Source: JABJGO01 sp963921245
Lineage (GTDB): Bacteria > Pseudomonadota > Alphaproteobacteria > Rhodospirillales > Casp-alpha2
Reading direction: 5' to 3'
Assembly (NCBI GenBank): GCA_963921245.4
Contig: CAWUEY030000001.1
Location: 62,001-126,000 of the forward strand
Length of the DNA stretch: 64,000 bases
Positions within the stretch are counted from its first letter, which is position 1. Each line of letters begins with the position of its first letter. Positions 16,511 to 25,871 of this stretch are shown here, one piece after another. Both the position numbers and the translations under genes were made by a program. The notes under the pieces were generated by a model. The model worked only from the letters and a program-made list of their open reading frames with translations, was not told the origin of the DNA and did not search any database.

Positions 16511-17326
16511 TCACCCCTGTATAGCCAGATAAGCGAACAACATATCGGTCAGCACAATTGCGGAAATAGCCTGAACCACTGAGCGGGTGGTAACCTTGCC
16601 AACACCCTCCGCGCCGCCTGTAACTGAAGCCCCGTTAACCACGCCGATGATGCAGATCAGCACCCCAAACAACAGGCTCTTGCCCAGGCCGTGAAACAGA
16701 TCACCGGGACTCAACAGACTCGTCACCTGATCAAAAAACGCCGAAATTGTGATACCCAGTGAGGACTCTACGTATATTCCGGCAGCCAGCAGCCCAATGA
16801 CATCACAGTAAAACGTTAACAGGGGCACCATGATCACCATGGCAAACAAGGACGGAACAACCAGAAACCGAATGGGGTTGATCCCCATAACATGCAATGC
16901 ATCCAGTTCCTGATTGATACGCATGGTAGCGAGACGGGCGGCCAGCGCCGAGCCCGTGCGACCAGCGATCAGAATACCCGTAATCAGGGGAGCAAACTCC
17001 CGCACAATCGTGAAGGCCACACCAACCGCAACATGGTTTTCAGCCCCAAAGATACCCAACATGTAAACGCCCTGGATCGCCAACATCACACCGATGGCGG
17101 CATTGAGCAGTGTCAGGATAGGGATAGCATATATGCCTGTCTCCATCATTTGTACCACCACCGAGCCAGGACGAACGGGCTGTCCATATCGTGGACCCAA
17201 CACCAGCCAAAACAGGCTTTGCCCGATCATGACCGCGCCGTTACCGATTTCCTCGACAGCCGTGACGGTTTTTCGCCCGATGGAATCGAGCGTCCGCGTT
17301 ACGGGATGGATGGGGCTCTCATTCAC
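16511..17326 (-). CDS. MlaE-family lipid ABC permease
   Basis: A 271-aa membrane protein of the MlaE/YrbE family with about five to six hydrophobic segments. Conserved stretches are IPILTLLNAAIGVMLAIQGV, ITGILIAGRTGSALAARLA, QELDALHVMGINPIRFLVVP (the coupling helix region) and NGASVTGGAEGVGKVTTRSV. It forms the inner-membrane core with the downstream MlaF/MlaD-like proteins. The gene follows the STAS gene by 22 bases. Confidence 0.93.
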   Translation of the reverse strand: MNESPIHPVTRTLDSIGRKTVTAVEEIGNGAVMIGQSLFWLVLGPRYGQPVRPGSVVVQMMETGIYAIPILTLLNAAIGVMLAIQGVYMLGIFGAENHVAVGVAFTIVREFAPLITGILIAGRTGSALAARLATMRINQELDALHVMGINPIRFLVVPSLFAMVIMVPLLTFYCDVIGLLAAGIYVESSLGITISAFFDQVTSLLSPGDLFHGLGKSLLFGVLICIIGVVNGASVTGGAEGVGKVTTRSVVQAISAIVLTDMLFAYLAIQG

Positions 17327-17348
17327 AAGGCGGGTTCAGCTGAAGAGT

Positions 17349-17681
17349 TCAGCCGACCTCCGCGAGACCGGCTTCCACCGTGTCACAAATGGTGAAAACC
17401 TTGTCCAGACGAGCCAGTTGCAGGACCCGGAGCGCGCCTTCGGATACCGAAACAAGGACATACCCCTGGTTCCGTTTACGGGCGTTCTGGAAGCTTTCAA
17501 TCAGCGAGGCAACACCAGATGAATCGATGTAATCCACCGCCGACAAATCCACCAGCAAACTGTCGCCCTTTTCGACGCATTCGAGCAGAATTCTGCGCAC
17601 TTCCGGTGAGCTTTGCAGAACGACGTCGCCACTTAAGGCAACGATCCGGGAACCGTCCTGTTCTCTGATTTCATGCTGCAT
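17349..17681 (-). CDS. STAS-domain anti-sigma-factor-antagonist-like protein
   Basis: A 110-aa single STAS domain (MQHEIREQDGSRIVALSGDV, LLVDLSAVDYIDSSGVASLI). D53-S-S55-G-V is the phosphorylation motif of SpoIIAA/RsbV-type proteins, with S55 at the phosphorylated position. The frame is open to 17699; the ATG at 17681 fits the family. In E. coli the MlaFEDB complex contains the STAS protein MlaB bound to the ATPase, and this gene occupies the matching operon place. Unlike a pure MlaB, it follows a kinase/phosphatase gene by 34 bases, so it may be a phospho-switch. Confidence 0.9.
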   Translation of the reverse strand: MQHEIREQDGSRIVALSGDVVLQSSPEVRRILLECVEKGDSLLVDLSAVDYIDSSGVASLIESFQNARKRNQGYVLVSVSEGALRVLQLARLDKVFTICDTVEAGLAEVG

Positions 17682-17715
17682 ACAGACTTTTCCCCTCAAG
17701 GTTATTGTTTATCTG

Positions 17716-19467
17716 TCAGGAATCGACTTTTTTGATCATGCGCAGGATATTACCACCTTCCTGACTTCGTGGTAAAAATTCTACACTATCCATGATCTCA
17801 TGAATCAAGTGTACGCCCAAACCACCAGGCTTCACATCCTCCAGATCACGGGATTTAATGGTCGTGGGGTCCACCGTTTCCGCACTGTCAAAGAGTTCGT
17901 AGACCAGATTCTCGGCGCAGCGAGAAATCACCAGTTCCATATCACCACTGGTATCCTCGCCATACCCGTGACGGATGACATTCTGACCCGCTTCATCCAC
18001 GGCCAACATGATATCAAAGGCGGCTTTATCATCGAAACCGGCGAGCCGTGCCGTGTCACCAACAACGGATCGAAGCAGCTTCAATCGGTCCGCGGTCGCG
18101 GGAACAGATACCCGGGCGATAACCACTTGTTCGCTGCCGATGGCGGCCTGCATATTGCTCGAACCGGCGCGCGTTTCCATGGCTTCCCGGTCATCGACAC
18201 CCAGCATAGTCAGGTCATCGCGAAGCTGTGTTGTCTCGGTTTGCTCGATAGCCCCGATAACCACCGCCAGCCGACTTGTAACATCCGCCTCACGATTTTG
18301 ACTCAGCAGTGTTTCAACTCCTTCCACACCCAGCTCGTCATTGCCGTTTACGTATCCTTCCGTCAGGCCGTCCGTAAACAGATAGAACGCACCTCCGTTC
18401 ATGTGAATCTCTTCCACAGGATACCCGTCGTCGGGAACAATCAACGGAGAAATGCCCAGAGGCGGCGCATCGGCAGGATAGCTATGGAACGCCCCGGACT
18501 GATCTTGCAGCAAAGGCGGTTCGTGCCCGGCATTGGCGATCCGCAGCACCCCGGTCTTGGGATTGTAAATTCCACCGACCATGGTCACAAACATGCCTCG
18601 GGTTGCCGTTTCGCAGATTTCCTCGTTCACCCGTGCCATCAGACGACCGGGGTGATCAATGGTCTTGCCAAGGCATCGAAACAGACTGTGGGTTTTCGCC
18701 ATCATTAGCGCCGCATTCATCCCCTTGCCGGAAACGTCACCCAGATTGAACACGATACGTCCATCCTCAAGCTGGAAATAATCAAAGAAATCGCCAGATA
18801 CCGTGTGGGCCGGAATATTGATCCCGGCGACCGGCCAGCCCTCGCCCCCTTTGGGCAGCAGGGAAAGTTGAATCTCCCCTGCCAGTTCCAATTCCCTGGC
18901 AATTCGTTCCTGTTCCACCAGTTGTTCCGCCATCCGTGCATTGATGATGGCAAGGGCGGCGGAACTGGCTAGCGCGGATAACAAAGCCAAATCCGTTTCC
19001 TCAAAGAAACCGTCGTTTGTGCGTTTGTTAATCAGCTCAATGGCACCAATCTTCACATCCTTCACGCTCATGGGCGCGCATAGGATAGATTTGGTAGTAA
19101 AACCAGTGTTCTCGTCTACGTTTTTGTGAAAGCGGTCATCAGTCTGGGCGTCGCGAATAATCTCGCCGGTATCGTTCTGAACACAGGCCCCAACGATTCC
19201 CTGGGATGCCCCTACCTTCATGCCGATGATGTCAGTGTCCCCGTAACAGGCTTCGCAGGTCAGGGTTTCACCCGCTTCGTCGAGCATAAACAATGCCCCA
19301 CCGGCGGCTTCTACATAATCGGTGATATGCTCCACGGCCAGATTCAGGGAAATATCCAGATCACCCGTTGAAACGAACTGTTTTCCCATTTCGGCGAGCA
19401 GCGCAAGGGTATCGGCGGTGACTTCACCGCCTTTTGGCCCATAATCATATTCAATGGTATCGCCCAT
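17716..19467 (-). CDS. GAF-PP2C (SpoIIE-type) phosphatase fused to an RsbW-like kinase domain
   Basis: A 583-aa cytoplasmic regulator with three domains. A GAF sensor spans about residues 28-178. A PP2C/SpoIIE phosphatase spans about 195-425 with metal motifs GDFFDY (D226), GDVSGKGM (243-250), FTDGLTEG (364-371) and RDDLTML (416-422). A C-terminal HATPase_c domain of the anti-sigma kinase type covers about 450-582, with N-box AVDEAGQNVIRHGY (489-502) and G-box GGLGVHLI (548-555). It could therefore both phosphorylate and dephosphorylate a STAS partner, most simply the next gene's product. The frame is open to 19569, but the ATG at 19467 is more likely. Confidence 0.92.
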   Translation of the reverse strand: MGDTIEYDYGPKGGEVTADTLALLAEMGKQFVSTGDLDISLNLAVEHITDYVEAAGGALFMLDEAGETLTCEACYGDTDIIGMKVGASQGIVGACVQNDTGEIIRDAQTDDRFHKNVDENTGFTTKSILCAPMSVKDVKIGAIELINKRTNDGFFEETDLALLSALASSAALAIINARMAEQLVEQERIARELELAGEIQLSLLPKGGEGWPVAGINIPAHTVSGDFFDYFQLEDGRIVFNLGDVSGKGMNAALMMAKTHSLFRCLGKTIDHPGRLMARVNEEICETATRGMFVTMVGGIYNPKTGVLRIANAGHEPPLLQDQSGAFHSYPADAPPLGISPLIVPDDGYPVEEIHMNGGAFYLFTDGLTEGYVNGNDELGVEGVETLLSQNREADVTSRLAVVIGAIEQTETTQLRDDLTMLGVDDREAMETRAGSSNMQAAIGSEQVVIARVSVPATADRLKLLRSVVGDTARLAGFDDKAAFDIMLAVDEAGQNVIRHGYGEDTSGDMELVISRCAENLVYELFDSAETVDPTTIKSRDLEDVKPGGLGVHLIHEIMDSVEFLPRSQEGGNILRMIKKVDS

Positions 19468-19695
19468 GGGGAAAACTATGCCCTGAAGCGGGCACAGGTG
19501 CAACGCAGCGCGCGGAATTCCCAAGCTGTCTTGAGGATGTAGACAAAACCGGGCGGGCTTACGCCCCACAAGGTGTGCCGACCGAGGTTTTCCAGATATC
19601 GCCCCCTATAGGACTCCAGGAACGTTTCAAATACCAGAACACACCGATCCAGTTCCTTGTCATACCTTCAACGTAGGCCGCCTCGTTGGCAGCGG

Positions 19696-21534
19696 CTAAT
19701 TCCGTGCCTCATCACCCCTGATTTTTACATAAGCTCCCGGCGCATCCTCTATGGCCTTAAGTTTACCTTTTCCGGGCACCCGAGCGGGTACCTCACCACC
19801 CGTGTGTTTCTTGATCCACTTGTCCCAATCCGTCCACCAGGAGCCTTCGTGCTGTTTGGTATGGGATAGCCACTCTTCCGCATCCGCGGGCAATTTCCGG
19901 TTGGTTCTGTAGCCGTACTTGTTGGTGACCGGCGGATTCACCACCCCGGCGATATGCCCTGAACCGGACAGCACAAATTTCCTAGGACCTTTTAGCAACT
20001 GCGTCCCGGCGTAGGTGCTCTTCCAGGGTGCAATATGATCATCAATGGTTGAGACCCAATAGGCGGGCACTTTGATTTTGCCCAGATCAATGGCGACTCC
20101 GTCCAGGGTGATTCCCCCCGGCTCACGAAGCCTGTTGTTGAGGTACATCTCTCGCAGATAGAAGCTGTGCATCATGGCAGGCATCCGTGTGTTATCCGAA
20201 TTCCAGTACAATAGATCGAAGGCCATGGGCTCTCGTCCGAGCAGGTAATTGTTCACCACAAATGACCAGATTAGATCGTTATCGCGCATCATGCTGAACA
20301 CCTGGCTCATGGTGCTGCCGTCGAGGACACCCTTTTCCTCAAGATGGGCTTCCATTTTGTCCATCTGTTCATCATCGACAAACACACCCAATTCACCCGG
20401 ATCACCAAAATCCATCATCGTGGTGAAAAAGGTGATGGATTTGACTCTGTCATCACCCTTTTCAGCCATGTAGGCCAGGGCACACGCGCTCAACGTACCG
20501 CCGATGCAATAACCGATCATGTTGATTTCGCGCTCACCGGTTGCCTTTTCAGTGGCATCCAGGCCGGCAAGCGGGCCTTCCAGCATGTAATCGTCAAACC
20601 GTTTATGAGACAGTGATGCGTCCGGATTCACCCACGACACCACAAAAACGGTATGCCCCTGGTCTACTGCCCATTTAATGAAAGAGTTTCGGGGCTGAAG
20701 ATCCAGGATATAGAACTTGTTGATCCAGGGCGGAACAATCAATAGAGGCCTTCGCGCCACCGTATCTGTTGACGGCGTATACTGAATCAATTGTATCAGA
20801 TCGTTTTGAAAGACCACCTTGCCCGGAGATGCACCGACATTCTCACCCACCGTAAAAGCATCAAGATCGGTCATGGTGATTTTCAGATCACCCTTACCTT
20901 GTTCCAAATCCCGCAACAGATTATCAAGCCCCTTCAGGAGATTCTCACCCTTGCTGTCGATGGTTTCTTTCAGGACTTTCGGGTTGGTCGGCACGAAATT
21001 TGTCGGCGACAGAGCATTGACGTACTGTCGTGTATAGAACTGAACCTTTTCGGCGGTTTTGTTATCCAGTCCGCCCGCGTTTCGTATAGACCCGTAAATC
21101 CAGTCAGACGTAAGTAAATAGGATTGCTTGATGAAATCGAATACCGTTTCTTCGGTCCAGGCATCATCCCTGAACCGGTTGTCGCCTTTCGCCGGCGAAA
21201 TGACAGGGGCGACCTCTTCACCAGATAGGCGTTTCGCCATGTTCCCCCATAGCTCGGCATATTGTTGCCACATGGCAGCCTGGGATTGAGCGAGTTTGGC
21301 GGGATCGCTCATGACTTGGGAGGTAAAGGCCATAAAGGCCTTGGCGATAACCCCGGGATCCGGTATCTGATAACGGTCGCCATCGGCCTGACGTTCCATG
21401 AACGCCTGAACAATCTGTTGGCTGCGTTCGGCAAAAGACTGGTAAGCGGATTGCAGTTTCGCTTGCTGTTCCAGCCAATCTCTGGCTTTCGTCGGGTCTT
21501 CCGGTTCTGTGGTATCTTCCGATTCTGTGGTCAT
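19696..21534 (-). CDS. phaC: Class I polyhydroxyalkanoate synthase
   Basis: Polymerises (R)-3-hydroxyacyl-CoA into PHA storage granules. The 612-aa protein has an acidic N-terminal stretch, the PhaC N-domain, and an alpha/beta hydrolase domain with the lipase-box variant GYCIGG (C343 nucleophile). STIDDHIAPWKS holds the catalytic Asp, and LSGSGHIAGVVNPP the catalytic His. The frame is open to 21822; the ATG at 21534 (MTTESEDT) matches the family start. The HAD gene is divergent after 99 bases. No phaA, phaB or phasin gene is present in the window. Confidence 0.95.
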   Translation of the reverse strand: MTTESEDTTEPEDPTKARDWLEQQAKLQSAYQSFAERSQQIVQAFMERQADGDRYQIPDPGVIAKAFMAFTSQVMSDPAKLAQSQAAMWQQYAELWGNMAKRLSGEEVAPVISPAKGDNRFRDDAWTEETVFDFIKQSYLLTSDWIYGSIRNAGGLDNKTAEKVQFYTRQYVNALSPTNFVPTNPKVLKETIDSKGENLLKGLDNLLRDLEQGKGDLKITMTDLDAFTVGENVGASPGKVVFQNDLIQLIQYTPSTDTVARRPLLIVPPWINKFYILDLQPRNSFIKWAVDQGHTVFVVSWVNPDASLSHKRFDDYMLEGPLAGLDATEKATGEREINMIGYCIGGTLSACALAYMAEKGDDRVKSITFFTTMMDFGDPGELGVFVDDEQMDKMEAHLEEKGVLDGSTMSQVFSMMRDNDLIWSFVVNNYLLGREPMAFDLLYWNSDNTRMPAMMHSFYLREMYLNNRLREPGGITLDGVAIDLGKIKVPAYWVSTIDDHIAPWKSTYAGTQLLKGPRKFVLSGSGHIAGVVNPPVTNKYGYRTNRKLPADAEEWLSHTKQHEGSWWTDWDKWIKKHTGGEVPARVPGKGKLKAIEDAPGAYVKIRGDEARN

Positions 21535-21633
21535 GTTCCAGGCTTCCCGTGCCGATAACGGTCCGTATACTACCCAATATCGATCTGCTTCAATGTGTGA
21601 TGATTTAATCCAGATTAGCCCGAGTACAATACC

Positions 21634-22332
21634 ATGATCACAGATTCTCCTTTTGATAACATTGAAGCCTGTGTCTTTGATGCCTATGGCACACTGCTGG
21701 ACGTCAATTCCGCGGCAGCCGGATTGAGCGGTGAACTGGGCGAACTGGAGAAGCCCCTGTCTGATATGTGGCGGACAAAGCAACTCCAGTACACATGGCT
21801 TTCCAGCCTCATGGGAAAGCATCGGGATTTTCGGTCCTTGACCCGATCAGCCCTTGATTTTGCCATGCAGGCCCTCGACATCGAAAACGATGACTTGAAG
21901 GAGAAACTACTGAGACAATATGAAATTCTCGACGCCTATCCCGAGGTTCCCGCCATTCTGAGCGCCTTGCGATCGGGCGGTTTGAAAACCGCCATCCTGT
22001 CCAACGGCACGCCGGATATGTTGGACAACGCCGTTACAACAGCCGGCATAAAATCGGACCTCGATCATGTCCTCTCTATTGAATCGGTTGGGGTCTACAA
22101 ACCTGATCCGCGGGTCTATCAACTGGCCGTCGATACCCTGGAAACACCAATACCCCGGATTTGCTTTCTCTCCAGCAACGGTTGGGACGCTACGGGCGCC
22201 GCCGCCTTCGGCTTTCAGGTCGGCTGGGTCAATCGCAACGGACAGCCGGAAGAACAACTGGGCTTTTCACCCGTTGCCATCCTCAACGACCTTAGCGGTC
22301 TACCGGATCTGATCGGCACCAGGTCTGATTAA
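21634..22332 (+). CDS. Haloacid dehalogenase type II
   Basis: A 232-aa HAD hydrolase of the (S)-2-haloacid dehalogenase type. D16 in CVFDAYGTLLDV is the nucleophile, ILSNGTPDML carries the motif II Ser/Asn, and SVGVYKPDPRVYQ the motif III Lys. FLSSNGWDATGAAAFGFQVGWVNR is the type II signature. It would turn 2-haloacids into 2-hydroxyacids. It stands alone, divergent from phaC. Confidence 0.92.
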   Translation: MITDSPFDNIEACVFDAYGTLLDVNSAAAGLSGELGELEKPLSDMWRTKQLQYTWLSSLMGKHRDFRSLTRSALDFAMQALDIENDDLKEKLLRQYEILDAYPEVPAILSALRSGGLKTAILSNGTPDMLDNAVTTAGIKSDLDHVLSIESVGVYKPDPRVYQLAVDTLETPIPRICFLSSNGWDATGAAAFGFQVGWVNRNGQPEEQLGFSPVAILNDLSGLPDLIGTRSD

Positions 22333-22660
22333 TGGTTCGTGCCCGGCGCAAGACAATAATATGACCTTTTGACTCTTTTTGTGGAAAAATGCCTTTTATG
22401 ACAAAAAAGGTTTCACAAAAATATGCAATGTGGCTAGTGTTCCGTTGACACCCATATTTGTATCTTACAGGGAAAAGGATTTGGGCGGCGTTCTGTGTAA
22501 CAGTACCGGAGCAATCAAAAAAGCGGTCACAATTAATTGCCATGAACGCTGGTCTCGCGACTGTCACATAAAGCACGAAAGGTTGTCACTCCCGTGACAC
22601 AAATAACCGCGCTCGCGGGGCCTCGTGTCCTTCGGCGCAAATTATAACCAGGAGGACTAG
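22333..22660. other. Leader region upstream of the Opp-type importer
   Basis: No gene. The AT-rich part around 22360-22430 contains CCTTTT (22390) and AAAAGG (22405) as an imperfect dyad. A good ribosome site (AGGAGG) lies just before the 22661 start. The operon promoter should be in this stretch, but no operator is clear. Confidence 0.4.
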
Positions 22661-24727
22661 ATGTTGTTCAATCGAAAGGGATATGTTGGTGCGAGCGCTA
22701 TCATAGTCATTGCAGCAGGTCTGGGGATGGCCCCGGCTCCTGCCCACGCCGATTGTCCGGCCGTTACGGTTGCGGATCCGATGGGCGTGCCCGCGGGTGC
22801 ATACCCGCAGCAATATGAACTCAGCGAGTTTCAATCGCTGGCAAACTGCTCATTAAGCTTTTCAGAAAATCCCCGTATTGGTGAACTCAACGGCATGATC
22901 GTTGGCAATGGTCCATTGCCGCCTCTGGCCGAACGTTTGCCCGACGAACCGCTTGTCGTGGCACCGTATGATTCTATCGGTAAATACGGCGGGGTTTTCG
23001 ACATGATTTCGAACGCGACCGAAGCCGGTACGTCTGATCTGTTGTCCACGCGTCACGTAAACTTCGTTCGTTACTCTGACGATCTCCAGACTATTGTTCC
23101 CAACGTTGCCAAAAGCTGGGAATGGAACGATGACTTTACGCAGCTGACATTTCACCTGCGCAAGGGTCACAAATGGTCCGACGGCGCACCTTTCACTGCC
23201 CATGACGTGAAGTTCTGGTATGACAACCTGAACTTTGACAAAAACATCATCGAAAAACCGAAAGACTACCTGCTGGTCGGTGGTGAACGTATGACCGTTG
23301 ACGTTGTTGATGATCAAACGGTCCGCTTTAACACACCCTCTCCCTACCCCGGTCTGTTGGCTCACTTTGCCACACACTATGGTCAGGGCTTTCAGCCGAA
23401 ACACTTCCTGGGTCAGTTCCATCCGGACATCAACCCGGATGCCGACAAGCTGGCTAAAGAAGCCGGCTTCGAAAGCGGTTATGAGGTTGTTATTTTCTAT
23501 TATGGTCAATCAGACTGGACTGACGTTCCATCTCCCATGTTGAGAGACCCCTCTAAGATCCCGGCCCTGCCCGCGGCTATCCAGCCCTCGCTTGAGCCCT
23601 GGATCACCACAGCGGACACCACAGAAGGTCGACACTATGTGGCCAATCCCTACTTTTTCATGGTTGATACGGCAGGTAACCAGTTGCCGTACATGGATGA
23701 GCAGGACGAGGTTTACATCAACGACCACGAAGTCCGTATTCTGAAAGCCATTAACGGTGAGTATGACTACAAACTTCAGTCGCTGAACCTGCCGACGGCG
23801 CCGATCCTTATGGATAATGCAGAAAAAGGTGACTATACCGTTGATCTGCGTCCAGAGATCGCCGGTCCGACCTTCGCCATCAACGTCACATCTGCTGATG
23901 AAGAAAAACGAAAAGTCTTCAGTGATCTTCGGTTCCGCAAGGCCATGTCTATCGCTATCAATCGTGCCGAAATCAACGACGTTGCTTTCTTTGGCCTGGG
24001 TGAAGCAAAACAGTATGTGGGCTTCAGCCCGCCGCCAAGCTTTGTCGATCCTAAATGGCTGAACTACTACATCGACTTCGACCCCGAAGGGGCGAAAAAG
24101 CTGCTGGACGAAGTTGGCGTGGTCGATCAGGACGGCGACGGATTCCGTGACCTGTTAAACGGTCAGAAACTGGTTTTGAACATTCAGTTCGCTACTCAGG
24201 GTATGGCAACGGAAGTTGTGGAGCTCGTTGCCCAGCACTGGAACAACGTCGGTATTCAGACGACTTCAAAAGAGGTTACTCCCGATGAGTACCGTTCCGC
24301 TCAGTCATCCAACCAGCTTGATGTCATGGCCTGGCGTAAAGGCCAGCCGCTTGCCATTATCCTTGGCAACAACGAGTTGTGGCAGCCGCCGTTCGAAAAC
24401 TATTTCGGCATTCGGAACGGTATGCTGTGGGCCGAGTACATGGACGATAGTTCAGCGGGTATCGAACCACCGGCATACGTCAAGCAACTGGTTGCAGATA
24501 TTGCAACATTCCAATCCTTGCCTGCCGGTACGCCTGAATCCGACGAAGTCGGTGCTCGCATGGTTCAAAACATGACCGAGAATCTGATCTTCATCGGCAC
24601 TGTTTTGGCACCGGCGCCGGTCTACCATCGGAATGCTCTAAAGAACTTCCCAGTCTTCAAAACCGCGTCTTACGAATACTACCGGACCTATCCGTACCGG
24701 GCCCATCAGTGGTACCTGGACGAATAG
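22661..24727 (+). CDS. ABC transporter substrate-binding protein, family 5 (peptide/nickel type)
   Basis: A 688-aa exported binding protein with a signal peptide that ends near GMAPAPAHA-DC. Family 5 motifs are VPNVAKSWEWNDDFTQLTFHL, RKGHKWSDGAPFTAHDVKFW and LRFRKAMSIAINRAEINDVA. At nearly 690 aa it is longer than classic OppA/DppA (about 540). Similar large versions occur in alphaproteobacterial importers of unknown solute. A terminator-like hairpin follows before the permease genes, so the binding protein may be made in excess over the membrane parts. Confidence 0.92.
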   Translation: MLFNRKGYVGASAIIVIAAGLGMAPAPAHADCPAVTVADPMGVPAGAYPQQYELSEFQSLANCSLSFSENPRIGELNGMIVGNGPLPPLAERLPDEPLVVAPYDSIGKYGGVFDMISNATEAGTSDLLSTRHVNFVRYSDDLQTIVPNVAKSWEWNDDFTQLTFHLRKGHKWSDGAPFTAHDVKFWYDNLNFDKNIIEKPKDYLLVGGERMTVDVVDDQTVRFNTPSPYPGLLAHFATHYGQGFQPKHFLGQFHPDINPDADKLAKEAGFESGYEVVIFYYGQSDWTDVPSPMLRDPSKIPALPAAIQPSLEPWITTADTTEGRHYVANPYFFMVDTAGNQLPYMDEQDEVYINDHEVRILKAINGEYDYKLQSLNLPTAPILMDNAEKGDYTVDLRPEIAGPTFAINVTSADEEKRKVFSDLRFRKAMSIAINRAEINDVAFFGLGEAKQYVGFSPPPSFVDPKWLNYYIDFDPEGAKKLLDEVGVVDQDGDGFRDLLNGQKLVLNIQFATQGMATEVVELVAQHWNNVGIQTTSKEVTPDEYRSAQSSNQLDVMAWRKGQPLAIILGNNELWQPPFENYFGIRNGMLWAEYMDDSSAGIEPPAYVKQLVADIATFQSLPAGTPESDEVGARMVQNMTENLIFIGTVLAPAPVYHRNALKNFPVFKTASYEYYRTYPYRAHQWYLDE

Positions 24728-24753
24728 GATCGCTTGTAGTTAAGGTTTGAATT

Positions 24754-24785
24754 GTGCCGGTCAGCGTCTGTTGACCGGCACTTTT
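24754..24785 (+). terminator. Hairpin after the substrate-binding protein gene
   Basis: GTGCCGGTCA (24754-24763) pairs perfectly with TGACCGGCAC (24772-24781), followed by TTTT. It lies between the binding protein and permease genes of one transporter, so it is probably a partial terminator or an mRNA-stabilising stem. Confidence 0.75.
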
Positions 24786-24853
24786 CTTGTCCCTAAGATA
24801 CTTTCAAGTTCGAAAAACGAACACTGAAATAAACAGGGGTAGATGACGGGAAA

Positions 24854-25867
24854 ATGCTCCAATTCGGCCACTTTGTCCTGACACGGTTCTTCATGGCGCT
24901 TGTTACGCTGCTGACCGTTTCGTTCATTGTCTTCAGCCTCATGGAAATGGTTCCAGGCAACTGTGCAGAACGTTACCTTGCGTTCAAAAATACACAAGGT
25001 GGACAGATTTCCGTTGAAGATATCGAAGCAGAAGAAAAGCGCATGGGGCTCGATAAACCCTTTGTCATTCGCTGGGTTTCCTGGGTCGGAAATGTATTTT
25101 TCAAAGGCGACTTTGGCGAGAGTTGCATTCTCCGCGTAAAAATCAATGACCTGCTGGGACAAAAATTCTGGCTATCGCTGGGCATATGTCTGACCGCCCT
25201 TTTGTTTGCCTATTCCATCGCCATCCCGGCTGGAATCATCTCGGCGTCTTCAACCAACCCGGTGGTCAATAACGGCCTGCGGCTGTTCAGCTATCTCGGT
25301 CTGGCAATGCCCAACTTCCTGTTGGCACTGATCATCATGCTGACCTCTACTGTTCTGTTCGGGGATAGCCTTACAGGTTTGTTCAGCAAGGAATTCCGAG
25401 ATGCCGCATGGTCATGGGAACGGTTCAAGGATTTTGCATCCCGTGCCTGGTTACCCATCTTTATTCTTGGTTGGTCGGCAACGGCTTTTGCCCTGCAAAC
25501 CGTTCGGGCACTCATGTCCGATGAGAACGGCAAGCTTTACGTAACCGCCGCCAGGGCACGCGGACTTTCCGGCGGCAAACTGCTGTGGCGCTATCCGGCC
25601 CGGCACGCTCTCGGCCCCATCGTCAACTCCCTGGGTTTTGACCTGAACCGGGTGTTCAACGAGTTACCGATCGTGGCCCTTATTCTGGTTCTGACGGAAT
25701 CCGGTGCCCTGTTGATCGAAGCCCTGGCCCGTTCCAATGACCAGCAACTGGCCGGTGCAATTATTTTCATGCTGACCGCATCTATTGTGACCCTCAACTT
25801 CCTGACCGATATTCTCCTGGCGGTTGTCGATCCCAGGGTTTGGCGCAGTATCGTGGGTGGAGGTTAA
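24854..25867 (+). CDS. ABC transporter permease 1 (OppB type)
   Basis: A 337-aa membrane protein with the OppB opening (FVLTRFFMALVTLLTVSFIV at the N-terminus). The permease coupling motif is YVTAARARGLSGGKLLWRYP (EAA-like loop) and ends RHALGPIVNSLG. About six membrane segments are visible. A periplasmic insert follows the first helix (residues about 35-95), as usual in this family. It is followed after 4 bases by permease 2. Confidence 0.93.
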   Translation: MLQFGHFVLTRFFMALVTLLTVSFIVFSLMEMVPGNCAERYLAFKNTQGGQISVEDIEAEEKRMGLDKPFVIRWVSWVGNVFFKGDFGESCILRVKINDLLGQKFWLSLGICLTALLFAYSIAIPAGIISASSTNPVVNNGLRLFSYLGLAMPNFLLALIIMLTSTVLFGDSLTGLFSKEFRDAAWSWERFKDFASRAWLPIFILGWSATAFALQTVRALMSDENGKLYVTAARARGLSGGKLLWRYPARHALGPIVNSLGFDLNRVFNELPIVALILVLTESGALLIEALARSNDQQLAGAIIFMLTASIVTLNFLTDILLAVVDPRVWRSIVGGG

Positions 25868-25871
25868 TACC

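Noticed and set aside
17800..18708. 302-aa plus-strand ORF
   Set aside because: Antisense to the PP2C/HATPase regulator, whose motifs are unambiguous; shadow frame.
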